Shown: piece by piece, positions 8,977 to 17,371 of the stretch
How the letters are laid out: the number at the start of each line of letters is the position of its first letter
How positions within the stretch are numbered: the stretch's first letter is position 1
Source: Nocardia exalbida NBRC 100660
Lineage (GTDB): Bacteria > Actinomycetota > Actinomycetes > Mycobacteriales > Mycobacteriaceae
Assembly: GCF_000308575.1 (NCBI RefSeq)
Contig: NZ_BAFZ01000119.1
Span: 186,001 to 250,000 of the forward strand
DNA length: 64,000 nucleotides
Direction of reading: 5' to 3'
The notes under the pieces: generated by a model
Told to the model about the DNA's origin: nothing
What the model saw: only the letters and a program-made list of their open reading frames with translations
Databases searched by the model: none
Position numbers and translations under genes: made by a program

Positions 8977-9696
8977 GTGATTCTGCAGGCAGCGACAGAA
9001 TCGGTGACGAGCAACCTCGCGCTTACCGAGTTGCTCGACCCGATGCACCTGCTCACGGAGACGTGGCTGAAGAACGCGGTGCTGCCGGCCATCCTGGTCA
9101 TCGTCTTCATCGAGACCGGCTTGCTGTTCCCGATCCTGCCCGGCGATTCGCTGCTGTTCACCGGCGGCCTGCTGTCCGCGCAGCCGAATCCGCCGGTGTC
9201 GATCTGGGTTCTGGTGCCCGCCGTCGTCCTGGTCGCCTTCGCGGGCGACCAGTGTGCCTACTGGATCGGGCGGGCGATCGGACCGGCGCTGTTCCAGAAA
9301 GAGGACACCCGGTTCTTCAAGAAGCATTACGTCACGGAGACCCACGAATTTTTCGAGAAGCACGGCCCGAAGACGATCGTCCTGGCCCGGTTCGTGCCGA
9401 TCGTGCGCACCTTCATGCCGGTCCTGGCCGGAGTCTCCAAAATGGACTATCGCAAGTACGTCGCGTTCGACATCGTCGGCGCGGTGCTGTGGGGCGGCGG
9501 CGTCACGGTGCTCGGCTACTTCCTGGGCAACGTCGCGTTCATCCGTGACCACGTCGAGGCGATCTTCCTGCTCATCGTCTTCGTGTCGATCCTGCCCGGC
9601 ATCACCGCCGTGGTGAAGAAGATTCGCCGCGGTACACCCGTGTCCGAGGCGGTCGAGAGCGAGCTGACCGCTTCGACCAGCGAGCGCACCCGCTGA
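8977..9696 (+). CDS. DedA family membrane protein (first of pair)
   Basis: 239 residues with the DedA/SNARE-associated (VTT) domain. A proposed re-entrant segment with FIETGLLFPILPGDSLLF is followed by the FARFVPIVRTFMPVLAG-type motif carrying the conserved Arg residues, and several membrane helices (including residues ~185-210). DedA proteins are lipid scramblases/transporters; some recycle undecaprenyl phosphate, others are tied to membrane potential and drug resistance. Which lipid is handled here cannot be told. Start GTG 8977 has AGGAGG four bases upstream. The next DedA gene begins 5 bases after the stop, so the two are probably co-transcribed. Confidence 0.9.
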   Translation: MILQAATESVTSNLALTELLDPMHLLTETWLKNAVLPAILVIVFIETGLLFPILPGDSLLFTGGLLSAQPNPPVSIWVLVPAVVLVAFAGDQCAYWIGRAIGPALFQKEDTRFFKKHYVTETHEFFEKHGPKTIVLARFVPIVRTFMPVLAGVSKMDYRKYVAFDIVGAVLWGGGVTVLGYFLGNVAFIRDHVEAIFLLIVFVSILPGITAVVKKIRRGTPVSEAVESELTASTSERTR

Positions 9697-9701
9697 AGAC
9701 G

Positions 9702-10400
9702 GTGACGACGGACTCGTCGCCCCTAGCCGTGGGCAGTTTCGATCCGCTACTCTCCGCGGGCCCCGCGCTCGTCTGGGCAGTGGTGTTGACCTTCGTCTTC
9801 CTCGAGTGCGCGGTGATCCTCGGGCTGTTCCTGCCCGGAGACTCGATGCTCATCACCGCGGGCATCGTGATGGCATCGCACGCTTCGGGCGAGGCGCACG
9901 TATGGGCGCTGTCGCTGGGCGCGATGGTGGCGGCCATCGCGGGCAACCAGGTCGGTTACGTCATCGGGCATCGGACCGGACGGCATTTGGTCGCCCGCAA
10001 GAACGGCAGATACATCAACGTCCGCAATCTGCAGCGCGTCGCCGAACTGCTGCACCGGCACGGATTCGTCGCGGTGCTGATCGCCCGGTGGATTCCCTGG
10101 GTGCGCACCCTGTGCCCCTCGGTCGCGGGCGCGGCGCGAATGGACCACCGCAAATTCACCGTGGCCAGCACCGTCGGGGCGATCGTCTGGGCGCCGGTGC
10201 TGTTGCTCATCGGCTACTACGCGGGCAACTTCCTGGGGCGGGTGCCGTGGCTGATGCCGATCGTGATCGGCACGCTGGTGGTGGGCTTGATCATCGGGAC
10301 GGCGCTCGGCGTGCGGCACTACCGGCAGGAGATGTCCCAGCCCGCAGAGGACTTCGCGCTGGAGACGGCCCCGAGCGCGGTGCTGGAGTCCGAGAGCTGA
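9702..10400 (+). CDS. DedA family membrane protein (second of pair)
   Basis: 232 residues, same family as the preceding gene. It shows the FLECAVILGLFLPGDSML re-entrant motif, then IARWIPWVRTLCPSVAGAARM with the functional Arg residues, and C-terminal hydrophobic segments ending in a short acidic tail. GTG 9702 follows the stop of the first DedA gene by 5 bases with only a weak ribosome site, which suggests translational coupling. It ends 7 bases before the convergent GH76 gene. The tandem arrangement fits either a hetero-oligomer or two paralogues with different substrates. Confidence 0.88.
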   Translation: MTTDSSPLAVGSFDPLLSAGPALVWAVVLTFVFLECAVILGLFLPGDSMLITAGIVMASHASGEAHVWALSLGAMVAAIAGNQVGYVIGHRTGRHLVARKNGRYINVRNLQRVAELLHRHGFVAVLIARWIPWVRTLCPSVAGAARMDHRKFTVASTVGAIVWAPVLLLIGYYAGNFLGRVPWLMPIVIGTLVVGLIIGTALGVRHYRQEMSQPAEDFALETAPSAVLESES

Positions 10401-10407
10401 TCCGCGC

Positions 10408-11637
10408 TCACAGCCCCGCGGCGCTGACCTGGTAGGCCGCCTCCATCAGCAGCCAGCCGGACAACTGCACCGACATGTCGCGTCCCGGCACCTTCGACGA
10501 GGTCACCGAGCCGCCCGCGGTGAAGTAACCGGCTCCCGCGCTGCCGCCGGGCAGTTGCGCGGGCTTGCTCCAGTCGTGCCCGAACAGTGGCTCGCCCTCC
10601 ACTTGCAGCCGGTTCGCCCACGCCGCCTCCGCGGACGCGGTGACGATCGCGGCGGCCGCACGGCGGTCGGCGACCTGTTCGGAGTCCTCGCCGGGCAACA
10701 TCACCGCGACCAGCGCCAGGTATCGGGCCAGGATGCCGTTGAACAGTCCGCCGTCGCCCCCGCCGCCGCCGTTGACGACACCGTCGGTGGTCATATGTTC
10801 CTCGACGGCCGCGAGCAGCCGGTGCACGCGGTCGATGTGTTTCGGATCGCCCGTCTGCACGGCCAGTTCGGTCTCCAAGCCGAGCGCCACGCCCTGGCAG
10901 TAGGTGAACACGGGGCGCTCGATCTCGCCGGAGGGCAGATGGATTCCGTCCAGAATCAAGCCGGTCTCCGGATCGCGCAGCGTCGCGTCCAGCCAGTCGG
11001 CCATCTCCTGAGCGCGCTGGATGCGCCCGAGCCGTAACAGCGCGATCGCGGCGGGACCGTTCGCGGGCGCGTTGAAATAATCCGAACCGGTGCGCCAGGG
11101 CAGGCCGCCGCCGATCTGCGGCTGCCAGCCGTCGTGCAGTTGCTTCTCCAGCGCGGCCAGCGCGCTGCGCACGTCGGTGCCCTGGGTGCGCTCGGCGCGT
11201 TCCAGTGCGATGGCCAGCCACGCCATGTCGTCGTAGTACCGGTTGGTCCAGCCGGTGAGGTTGCGGATGCGATGCGAGCGCGCCAGCGCCGCGATCCGCC
11301 TGCGGCGCAGCGGAGTCGGCGCCCGGTTCGCGGCGTCGATCGCGCATTCGATCAGATGCGCCTGCCACCAGTAGTGCCACCCGCCGAAGACCCGCTCGCG
11401 CTTGGTGGCGGGCCAGCCGACCACGCCGAGTTCGGTGCCCGGCAGCGCCCACAGCGCGCGCAGGTGCCGCGAGATGATCGCCGATTCGGCCATGTCGGCC
11501 CGTTCGGACCACAGCGTCGCGGGCGCGACGGCCTCCCGGCCCGTCCGTGCCCGGACAGCCGGCGGACGCGGTACCGCGGAGCCCTTTTCGGCGTGCTCCA
11601 CGCGCGGCACCTCGATGTCGTCGCTCCGCGAGGTCAT
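10408..11637 (-). CDS. Glycoside hydrolase family 76-type protein
   Basis: 409 residues forming an all-alpha (alpha/alpha)6 barrel. The GH76 active-site signature is visible as TNRYYDDMAWLA, with the two adjacent catalytic Asp, along with Trp- and Gly-rich sugar-binding stretches (FGGWHYWWQAHLIE, TGLILDGIHLPSG). GH76 enzymes are endo-alpha-1,6-mannanases. In mycolata a homologue (Rv0365c) sits near fba and dedA, as here, and the natural substrate may be the mannan core of lipomannan/lipoarabinomannan. There is no signal peptide at the chosen ATG 11637, so a cytoplasmic location is implied unless export is non-classical. Confidence 0.8.
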   Translation of the reverse strand: MTSRSDDIEVPRVEHAEKGSAVPRPPAVRARTGREAVAPATLWSERADMAESAIISRHLRALWALPGTELGVVGWPATKRERVFGGWHYWWQAHLIECAIDAANRAPTPLRRRRIAALARSHRIRNLTGWTNRYYDDMAWLAIALERAERTQGTDVRSALAALEKQLHDGWQPQIGGGLPWRTGSDYFNAPANGPAAIALLRLGRIQRAQEMADWLDATLRDPETGLILDGIHLPSGEIERPVFTYCQGVALGLETELAVQTGDPKHIDRVHRLLAAVEEHMTTDGVVNGGGGGDGGLFNGILARYLALVAVMLPGEDSEQVADRRAAAAIVTASAEAAWANRLQVEGEPLFGHDWSKPAQLPGGSAGAGYFTAGGSVTSSKVPGRDMSVQLSGWLLMEAAYQVSAAGL

Positions 11638-11764
11638 GGATCAATGGTGCCAGGCCCGAACGGATTTATGCGCCCGATTTGTTACGAAAGCGATGTGCAA
11701 TCGTGCCGATGCGCTCCGGGACCGGAAGATCTCCTGCTCACACGGTCGAACACGCGGAAGGCCC

Positions 11765-12475
11765 TCACCAGGCGGTCGTCAGATCGGCGTGTTGCCGCAC
11801 CCACGCGTGCATGGCGATCCCCGCGGCCACGCCGGCGTTGATGCTGCGGGTGGAACCGAACTGCGCGATCGACACCGTCATCACGGCGGCCTGCTTGGCG
11901 TGGTCGGTGACACCGGGCCCCTCTTGGCCGAACAGCAGCAGGCACGCGCGCGGCAGTGTGACCGTCTCCAGCGGGACCGAGCCCGGCACGTTGTCGACGG
12001 CGACCACCGTCAGCCCGGCGTGCTCGCTGAACGCAAGCAGCTCGCCGATGTCGGTGTGGTGCCGGATGTGCTGGTAGCGGTCGGTCACCATGGCGCCGCG
12101 CCGATTCCAGCGCCGCCTGCCGACAATGTGCACGGCCGAGGCGGCGAAGGCGTTGGCCGTGCGGACCACCGTGCCGATGTTCGCGTCGTGCCCGAAGTTC
12201 TCGATCGCGACGTGGAACGGGTGCCTGCGCCGGTCGATGTCGGCGACGATGGCCTCCCGGCTCCAGTACCGGTAGGCGTCGACCACGTTGCGGCGGTCGC
12301 CCGCGGCCAGCAGTTCAGGGTCCAGGCGCGGATCGTCCGGCGGCGGCTCGGCGTGCTCGCTCGCCCACGGGCCGACGCCGTTGGGGTGCTCGCCCCACTC
12401 CGTCGGCCCTGGTAGGTCCTGCTCCGCCGCATCCGGCACCGGGTGACTCACCCCGACGATGCTAATTCCGGTCAC
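11765..12475 (-). CDS. SpoU/TrmH family RNA 2'-O-ribose methyltransferase
   Basis: 236 residues. The SPOUT knot motifs are present: FHVAIENFGHDANIGTVVRTANAF (motif 1 with Asn and Arg), LLLFGQEGPGV (motif 2) and SIAQFGSTRSINAGVAAGIAMHAW (motif 3). The family transfers a methyl group from S-adenosylmethionine to a ribose 2'-OH in rRNA or tRNA; the exact nucleotide is not predictable. The position matches M. tuberculosis Rv0380c, shortly before pyrE. GTG 12475 gives the longest N-terminus but has no clear ribosome site; GTG 12451 is an equally plausible start and the first ~60 residues are poorly conserved. Confidence 0.88.
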   Translation of the reverse strand: MTGISIVGVSHPVPDAAEQDLPGPTEWGEHPNGVGPWASEHAEPPPDDPRLDPELLAAGDRRNVVDAYRYWSREAIVADIDRRRHPFHVAIENFGHDANIGTVVRTANAFAASAVHIVGRRRWNRRGAMVTDRYQHIRHHTDIGELLAFSEHAGLTVVAVDNVPGSVPLETVTLPRACLLLFGQEGPGVTDHAKQAAVMTVSIAQFGSTRSINAGVAAGIAMHAWVRQHADLTTAW

Positions 12476-12505
12476 CGCGCCCGCGACGGGTGGCCGGGTA
12501 CCGGC

Positions 12506-12838
12506 TCAGTAACCGGACGAGCTGCCCGCGAACGCGCCGACCAGCCCGAGCACCAACAGCAACAGCAGGAACAGCAGGGTCAGGCACATCAGTGCGGTGG
12601 CGATGATGCCGCAGATGTATCCCGCGTTGACGTTCCCCCGTCCACCGATGGTGCCGCCGGAGGCGTCGATCTCGTTGAGCGCCCGCTTGCCCATCACCCA
12701 GGCGACGGGTCCGATGAACTGGCACAGCACGAGGCTCAGAATGCCCAGGATCAGGATCGTGGTGGCTCTCGGATGGTCCGGGGGTCCGTAGGCCCCATAG
12801 GCTGGGTAGCCGTACGGCTGCTGCGGCGGATAGCTCAT
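12506..12838 (-). CDS. DUF4190-type small membrane protein
   Basis: 110 residues. A Pro/Tyr/Gly-rich cytoplasmic head (PPQQPYGYPAYGAYGPP) is followed by two membrane helices (~27-50 and ~73-103) separated by a loop with GKRALNEIDASGG, the DUF4190 signature. These proteins are common in actinomycetes and often carry Pro-rich heads; no biochemical role is known. ATG 12838 is the only sensible start. It sits 30 bases downstream of the methyltransferase start, on the same strand but before it in transcription order. Confidence 0.8.
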   Translation of the reverse strand: MSYPPQQPYGYPAYGAYGPPDHPRATTILILGILSLVLCQFIGPVAWVMGKRALNEIDASGGTIGGRGNVNAGYICGIIATALMCLTLLFLLLLLVLGLVGAFAGSSSGY

Positions 12839-13105
12839 CAGCAGGATCGTAGTAGGTGTGGCGGGCTACACCACATCTTCGGCGGGCAGTTCCATCGAAC
12901 CCCGAAAGCACCGCGACGACCATGGATTCCATGACCGAGACACACGCCGGACCGACCCTTTTCGAGCTCGACCTACCGCCCTGCAGACCCACCACCGCCG
13001 CGTGCCGGCGGTAATGCGACTCGAGGGCTGATGACGCTGCCGTTTGTCGGGCTGCTGTGCCAGACTGGCCCCAACGCGGTATCCGTGCGGGGAGGGGAGG
13101 AAGCG

Positions 13106-13684
13106 ATGACCGTCGACGTGAACTGGCCTGATCATCTGCTGACCCTGGAGGACTGGATCGCGCTGCCGGAGGACAGCAGCCGGAATTACGAACTCGTCGA
13201 GGGGGTTCTGGTCGTGTCACCGAGGCCGGTCTTGCGTCATCAATTCGCGGTCTGGCAACTGGCGGCTCAAATTCACCCTCAATTACCGAAAGAGCTTGCC
13301 GCGGTGGCGGAGGCCGAGTTGGTGGTCGATTCGGCACAACCTCCCACAGTGCGCGTACCGGACACCTTGGTCATCCGACGCAAAGCGCTCACGGACGATC
13401 TCGCACGTGTGCATCCCGAGGACGTGAAGCTCGCCGTCGAGATTCTGTCGGCCGGTTCCCGGCGGACCGATCGTGTCACCAAGTTCTTCGAGTACGCCGA
13501 AGTCGGCATCGAACACTACTGGCTCGTCGATCTCGATGAACCGATCAGCCTCAGCGCCTACCGACTGATCGACAGTGACTACGAGCTCGTCACCGAGCGG
13601 TCGGGCTCGGTGACAGTCGACCTGGCCGGAACTCCGGTCACGATCGACCTTGCCGCCCTGTCCAGCGATTACTCGGGCGGATAG
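13106..13684 (+). CDS. Uma2 family (DUF820) restriction-endonuclease-fold protein
   Basis: 192 residues with the PD-(D/E)XK fold of the Uma2/DUF820 family. Visible are YELVEGVLVVSP (the strand with Glu), VRVPDTLVIRR (the PD of the active site), VKLAVEILSAGSRRTDRVTKFFEYAEVGI (the E-x-L strand and helix) and EHYWLVDL. These proteins are abundant in cyanobacteria and actinomycetes and presumed to be nucleases; their role is unknown. ATG 13106 is backed by a strong GGAGGGGAGG upstream. It stands alone, so a link to defence or mobile DNA is only a possibility. Confidence 0.85.
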   Translation: MTVDVNWPDHLLTLEDWIALPEDSSRNYELVEGVLVVSPRPVLRHQFAVWQLAAQIHPQLPKELAAVAEAELVVDSAQPPTVRVPDTLVIRRKALTDDLARVHPEDVKLAVEILSAGSRRTDRVTKFFEYAEVGIEHYWLVDLDEPISLSAYRLIDSDYELVTERSGSVTVDLAGTPVTIDLAALSSDYSGG

Positions 13685-13746
13685 CGCCGCACCCCGGCAT
13701 GCGCCCGGCCTATCCTGGAGGTCTGGCACTCGGGGTGGAGGCTGGT

Positions 13747-14193
13747 ATGGATCACGAGCGGATATTGCGCACGGTGCTCGGGGTGACCGCCGGGTATCTG
13801 ATCCTGCTGGCGCTGTGGCTGGGATGGGTGGTGCATCGGACGCCGCCGGGGACCGTGCCCTATCAGATCGTGGCGCTGGTCGGGCTGTTCGGCTCGTGTG
13901 TCGGGATCGGGATGATGCTGGCCGCGCGGCCGTCCAAGGCGGATCGCCAGTTGTGGCGGCACGGTTTGGAGGGCTGGGCGACCGTGGAGGGCGTGCATCC
14001 CTTGGAACGCACCGATCATCACACCGAACTCACCGAGCTGGATCTCGAACTGACCGTGCCGGGCTCGGAAAGTTACCGGGGCACTGTCGTTTTCGACGCC
14101 ACCCCGGCGGACAAACCGCGGCTCGCGGTCGGCGAGATCCTGTCTATCCGCGTCGACCCGGCGAACCGTGATCGCATCATTCTGCTGCTGTGA
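13747..14193 (+). CDS. Two-helix membrane protein, DUF3592-like
   Basis: 148 residues: two membrane helices at ~10-30 and ~37-57, then a soluble beta-rich domain with GWATVEGVHPLERTD and TVVFDATPADKPRLAVGE, ending in RVDPANRDRIILLL. The closing pattern resembles DUF3592/OB-fold membrane proteins that contain V-D-P-x-N. ATG 13747 has GGAGG five bases upstream. It overlaps the convergent YhhN gene by 17 bases at the 3' ends. Function unknown. Confidence 0.72.
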   Translation: MDHERILRTVLGVTAGYLILLALWLGWVVHRTPPGTVPYQIVALVGLFGSCVGIGMMLAARPSKADRQLWRHGLEGWATVEGVHPLERTDHHTELTELDLELTVPGSESYRGTVVFDATPADKPRLAVGEILSIRVDPANRDRIILLL

Positions 14194-14884
14194 TCACCGG
14201 TTCGACGTGTGCCTTCGGATCGGCGAGCAGATACTGCGCGGCCGTGTAGGTCGCCAGAATCACGCCTTCGGTCACTCGGCGGGCTCGCCGACCGCGTGCG
14301 AACAATCGCCGCAGCACGATGAGCCCGTCGGAGACGGTGAACAGCAGTGCCCCGAGGCCGAGGCGACTGCGCGGGTCGGCGCCGGGAACATTCACGCCCA
14401 CAACGTTTTTCGCGGCGGGCGCGAGCGCCGGGTCGGATGCCAGCACGGCCGCGGCGCCCAGGGTGACGCCGTAGGCCGTCAGTGGTGTGGCCACCGAGGG
14501 CGCCTTCGTCCGCAGCAATCCGGCGGCGCCCAGCCACGCGGCCACCCGCGGCACGACCACCCCGGCGGCGGGCCTGCCGCCCATCCGCCACCACAGGGTG
14601 GCGTATCCGGCCTGCATGACCGCGAACGACGACGCGCCCGCGATCAGCTTGCGGTCGTCATCCGGATCGATGAGCAGGATGTCGCCGATGGTCGCCGCCC
14701 CCAGCGACCCGATCAGCACGGTGCGCTCGGTGGACGGCAGCTCTCTGCCCTCGGTCACCACATCGGCCATGAGCAGCGGCATCAACAGCGGCTTCGCGAT
14801 CCACTGCGCCTTCTCGCGCCCGGTGACGGCGCCGTAGACGGTGACCGCCGCCGCGACGAGATATCCGGCTCGGAACGGGCGCAC
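14177..14884 (-). CDS. YhhN family (lysoplasmalogenase-type) membrane protein
   Basis: 235 residues with seven or eight predicted membrane segments and the YhhN (TMEM86) pattern: YGAVTGREKAQWIAKPLLMP, LGAATIGDILLI (with the conserved Gly-Asp) and LGALLFTVSDGLIVLRR. Animal members hydrolyse the vinyl-ether bond of lysoplasmalogens; bacterial members are largely untested, so the reaction is inferred. GTG 14884 begins 2 bases after the stop of the FabH-type gene, so the two are translationally coupled and probably work on related lipids. Confidence 0.85.
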   Translation of the reverse strand: MRPFRAGYLVAAAVTVYGAVTGREKAQWIAKPLLMPLLMADVVTEGRELPSTERTVLIGSLGAATIGDILLIDPDDDRKLIAGASSFAVMQAGYATLWWRMGGRPAAGVVVPRVAAWLGAAGLLRTKAPSVATPLTAYGVTLGAAAVLASDPALAPAAKNVVGVNVPGADPRSRLGLGALLFTVSDGLIVLRRLFARGRRARRVTEGVILATYTAAQYLLADPKAHVEPVITAAE

Positions 14885-14886
14885 GA

Positions 14887-15945
14887 CTAGAAGCTCGGTT
14901 CGGCCGGGGCGGGCGGCAACGTGACGACCTGGCCCGCGTAGCTCAGACCGGCGCCGAAACCGAGCAGCAGCGCCGTCTGCCCGCCCTTCGCCTTGCCGGT
15001 GACCAGCATCTCCTCGATCGCGAGCGGAATGGACGCGGCCGAGGTATTGCCGGTGTTCTCGATGTCGTTGGCCATCGGGATCTCGTCGGCCAGCCCGAGG
15101 TTCTTCTTCATCAGCTCGTTGATCCGGGCGTTGGCCTGATGCGGGACGAAGACCTCGATGTCCTCCTTGGCCACGCCGGAGATCTCGAGCGCGGTGGACA
15201 GCGCACGCGGCAGGGTGACCGCCGCCCAGCGGAAGACCCTCGGTCCCTCCATCCGCAGCGACATCCGGCCGACCGGATCGACGGCCGGGTCCATACCCTG
15301 CATGGCCTGGGCGCGGTGCATGTACTCCAGGAAGTCGATGTCCTGCATGATCGCGGCCGCGTTCTCGCCGTCGCTGCCCCAGACCGTGGGCGAGATGCCG
15401 TTCTCGTCGCTCGGGCCGACCACCACCGCGCCCGCGCCGTCCCCGAAGATCATCGCGGTACCGCGGTCGGTGGGATCGAGCCCGACGGTCATCGTCTCGG
15501 CGCCGATGAGCAGCACGTACTCGGCGGAGCCGGACCGGATCATGTCGGCGGCCACACCGATGCCGTAGCCGAAGCCGCCGCAGCCGGAGGTCAGGTCGAA
15601 GGCGGCGACACCGTTCATCCCGATGTCGTAGGCCACCTGGGGCGCGCCGTGCGGAGTCAGGGTCAGCCAGCTGGAGGTGGCCAGGATCACGGCGCCGATC
15701 TTCGACCGATCGACGCCGCTGTTGACGATCGCGCGCTCGCCCGCCGCCGCGGCGATCGACCGGAGCGTCTCCTCGCCGCTGATCCAGCGCCGATTGCGGA
15801 CACCGGTGCGCTCGTAGATCCACTCGTCGGTGGAGTCCAGAACCTCGCAGACCTCGGCGTTGCTGACCAGGCGCTTGGGCCGGTAAGCGCCGATTCCGAG
15901 CATCGCAACGTTTTCGCGACTCTTGTTGACTGCAATGCTCACCAC
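14887..15945 (-). CDS. 3-oxoacyl-ACP synthase III (FabH-type)
   Basis: 352 residues of the thiolase fold. The Cys-His-Asn triad is readable: DLTSGCGGFGYG (Cys), FVPHQANARI (His) and NTGNTSAASIPLA (Asn). FabH enzymes condense an acyl-CoA with malonyl-ACP to start or prime fatty-acid synthesis; in mycolic-acid bacteria FabH links FAS-I products to FAS-II. Several FabH paralogues are usual, so I give no symbol. Start is one of two tandem GTGs (15945 or 15942), neither with a clear ribosome site. The YhhN gene is coupled downstream. Confidence 0.9.
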   Translation of the reverse strand: MVSIAVNKSRENVAMLGIGAYRPKRLVSNAEVCEVLDSTDEWIYERTGVRNRRWISGEETLRSIAAAAGERAIVNSGVDRSKIGAVILATSSWLTLTPHGAPQVAYDIGMNGVAAFDLTSGCGGFGYGIGVAADMIRSGSAEYVLLIGAETMTVGLDPTDRGTAMIFGDGAGAVVVGPSDENGISPTVWGSDGENAAAIMQDIDFLEYMHRAQAMQGMDPAVDPVGRMSLRMEGPRVFRWAAVTLPRALSTALEISGVAKEDIEVFVPHQANARINELMKKNLGLADEIPMANDIENTGNTSAASIPLAIEEMLVTGKAKGGQTALLLGFGAGLSYAGQVVTLPPAPAEPSF

Positions 15946-15995
15946 TGGGGACTCACACGACCCTTCACCTTCGAAGACTTAGACCATCGTCCAGG

Positions 15996-16544
15996 CTATC
16001 CCAGGGCGAGATCCTTGAGGCCGAGGATCGACCGGTACTCCAGTCCTTCCGCGGCGATCACCTGGTCAGCGCCGGTTTCCCGGTCGACGACGGTGGCGAC
16101 GCCGACCACGGTAGCGCCCGCCGCGCGCAGCGCCCGCACCGCGGTCAGCGGCGAATTGCCGGTCGTGGTGGTGTCCTCGACGACCAGCACCCGCTTGCCC
16201 ACGATGTCCGGGCCTTCGATCTGCCGCTGCATGCCGTGCGACTTCGCCGCCTTGCGCACCACGAACGCATCGATCGGGCGACCGGGCGCGTGCATCACGG
16301 CCAGCGCCACCGGGTCCGCGCCCATGGTGAGGCCGCCGACGGCGTCGAAATCCCAGTCCGCGACGAGCTCGCGTAGCAGCTTGCCGATCAGCGGGCCCGC
16401 GCCGTGGTGCAGGGTCGCGCGGCGCAGGTCGACGTAGTAGTCGGCCTCCTTGCCGGAGGACAGGGTCACCCGGCCGTGCACCACGGCGAGTTCGCGTACC
16501 AGCGCGGCCAGCCTGTCCCTGTCGTTGGTAATCACGTCGATCAT
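15996..16544 (-). CDS. pyrE: Orotate phosphoribosyltransferase
   Basis: 182 residues. It joins orotate to phosphoribosyl pyrophosphate to make orotidine 5'-phosphate in pyrimidine biosynthesis. The PRPP-binding loop VLVVEDTTTTGNS with two acidic residues is clear, as are SGKEADYYVDLRRATL, GLTMGADPVA and VVRKAAKSHGMQRQ (catalytic loop with Lys). ATG 16544 has AAGGA six bases upstream and begins one base after the stop of the SDR gene, so it is translated as part of that unit. M. tuberculosis also places pyrE two genes from clpB. Confidence 0.95.
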   Translation of the reverse strand: MIDVITNDRDRLAALVRELAVVHGRVTLSSGKEADYYVDLRRATLHHGAGPLIGKLLRELVADWDFDAVGGLTMGADPVALAVMHAPGRPIDAFVVRKAAKSHGMQRQIEGPDIVGKRVLVVEDTTTTGNSPLTAVRALRAAGATVVGVATVVDRETGADQVIAAEGLEYRSILGLKDLALG

Positions 16545-16545
16545 C

Positions 16546-17355
16546 TCAAGTCCTTCCGCGTGCGTTGAACAGCCCGCGATTGAGCCGGGCCCCCAGGGTT
16601 CGCGGGATCGCTCCGGCGAGGGTGGTGAGCGCTTTGTACTGCATTCCGGGCACGCTGAGCACCCGGCCCTTCTCCAGATCACGCAGTGAGCCGGCGACTA
16701 CCTGCTCGACGCTCAGCCACAACGCTTCGGGCAGCGAGGACATCTGAATGCCTGCTCGCTGATGGAATTCCGTGCGGACGAATCCCGGGCACAGGGCTTG
16801 GACCCGGACTCCGGTCCCGGCCAATCCCCCTGCCAACCCTTCCGTGAAGGATACGACGTAGGCCTTGGACGCCGAATAGGTCGACCCTCGTCCGGGGATC
16901 AGGCCCGCCACGCTGGCCACGTTGACGACGCAACCGTTCGCCGCCGCGATCATCGACGGCAGCGCGGCCCTGGTCAGCAGCACCACGGCGGTGACGTTGA
17001 CGTCCAGCTGCGCCTGCAACTGCTCGGGCGGCAGCGTCCAGAACTCGCCGGAGTGCGCGAAACCGGCGTTGTTGACCAGGAATTCGACGCCCTCGGTCAG
17101 CCGCGCCGCGACCTGTTCGCGGTCCTCGGCCCTGGCCAGATCGGCGACGAGGATCTGCGAGCGGGTGCCGAAGCGGTGCTCCACCTCGGTCGCGAGTGCC
17201 GTGAGACGCCGCTCGTCCCGGGCGGCCAGCACCAGGTCGTAACCGAGCGAAGCCAGGCGGGTCGCGTAACCGCGGCCGATGCCCGAGGTCGGTCCGGTGA
17301 TCAAGGCCACCGGGCGGGTGGCGCCGGGCAGCCTGGGGTGTGGATGCTCGGTCAT
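16546..17355 (-). CDS. Short-chain dehydrogenase/reductase
   Basis: 269 residues with a classical SDR Rossmann fold. The cofactor loop is ITGPTSGIGRG, the structural motif is NNAG, and the catalytic set is Ser (VASVAGL) with YSASK. The Arg after the first beta-alpha unit (AARDERR) suggests NADP(H). The C-terminal ~70 residues are hydrophobic and basic, as in SDRs acting on lipids (DltE-like/mycolate-reductase-like group), but the substrate is not predictable. ATG 17355 begins the reading frame; pyrE follows one base after its stop. Confidence 0.9.
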   Translation of the reverse strand: MTEHPHPRLPGATRPVALITGPTSGIGRGYATRLASLGYDLVLAARDERRLTALATEVEHRFGTRSQILVADLARAEDREQVAARLTEGVEFLVNNAGFAHSGEFWTLPPEQLQAQLDVNVTAVVLLTRAALPSMIAAANGCVVNVASVAGLIPGRGSTYSASKAYVVSFTEGLAGGLAGTGVRVQALCPGFVRTEFHQRAGIQMSSLPEALWLSVEQVVAGSLRDLEKGRVLSVPGMQYKALTTLAGAIPRTLGARLNRGLFNARGRT

Positions 17356-17371
17356 GTGGGCGCGTGGCCGG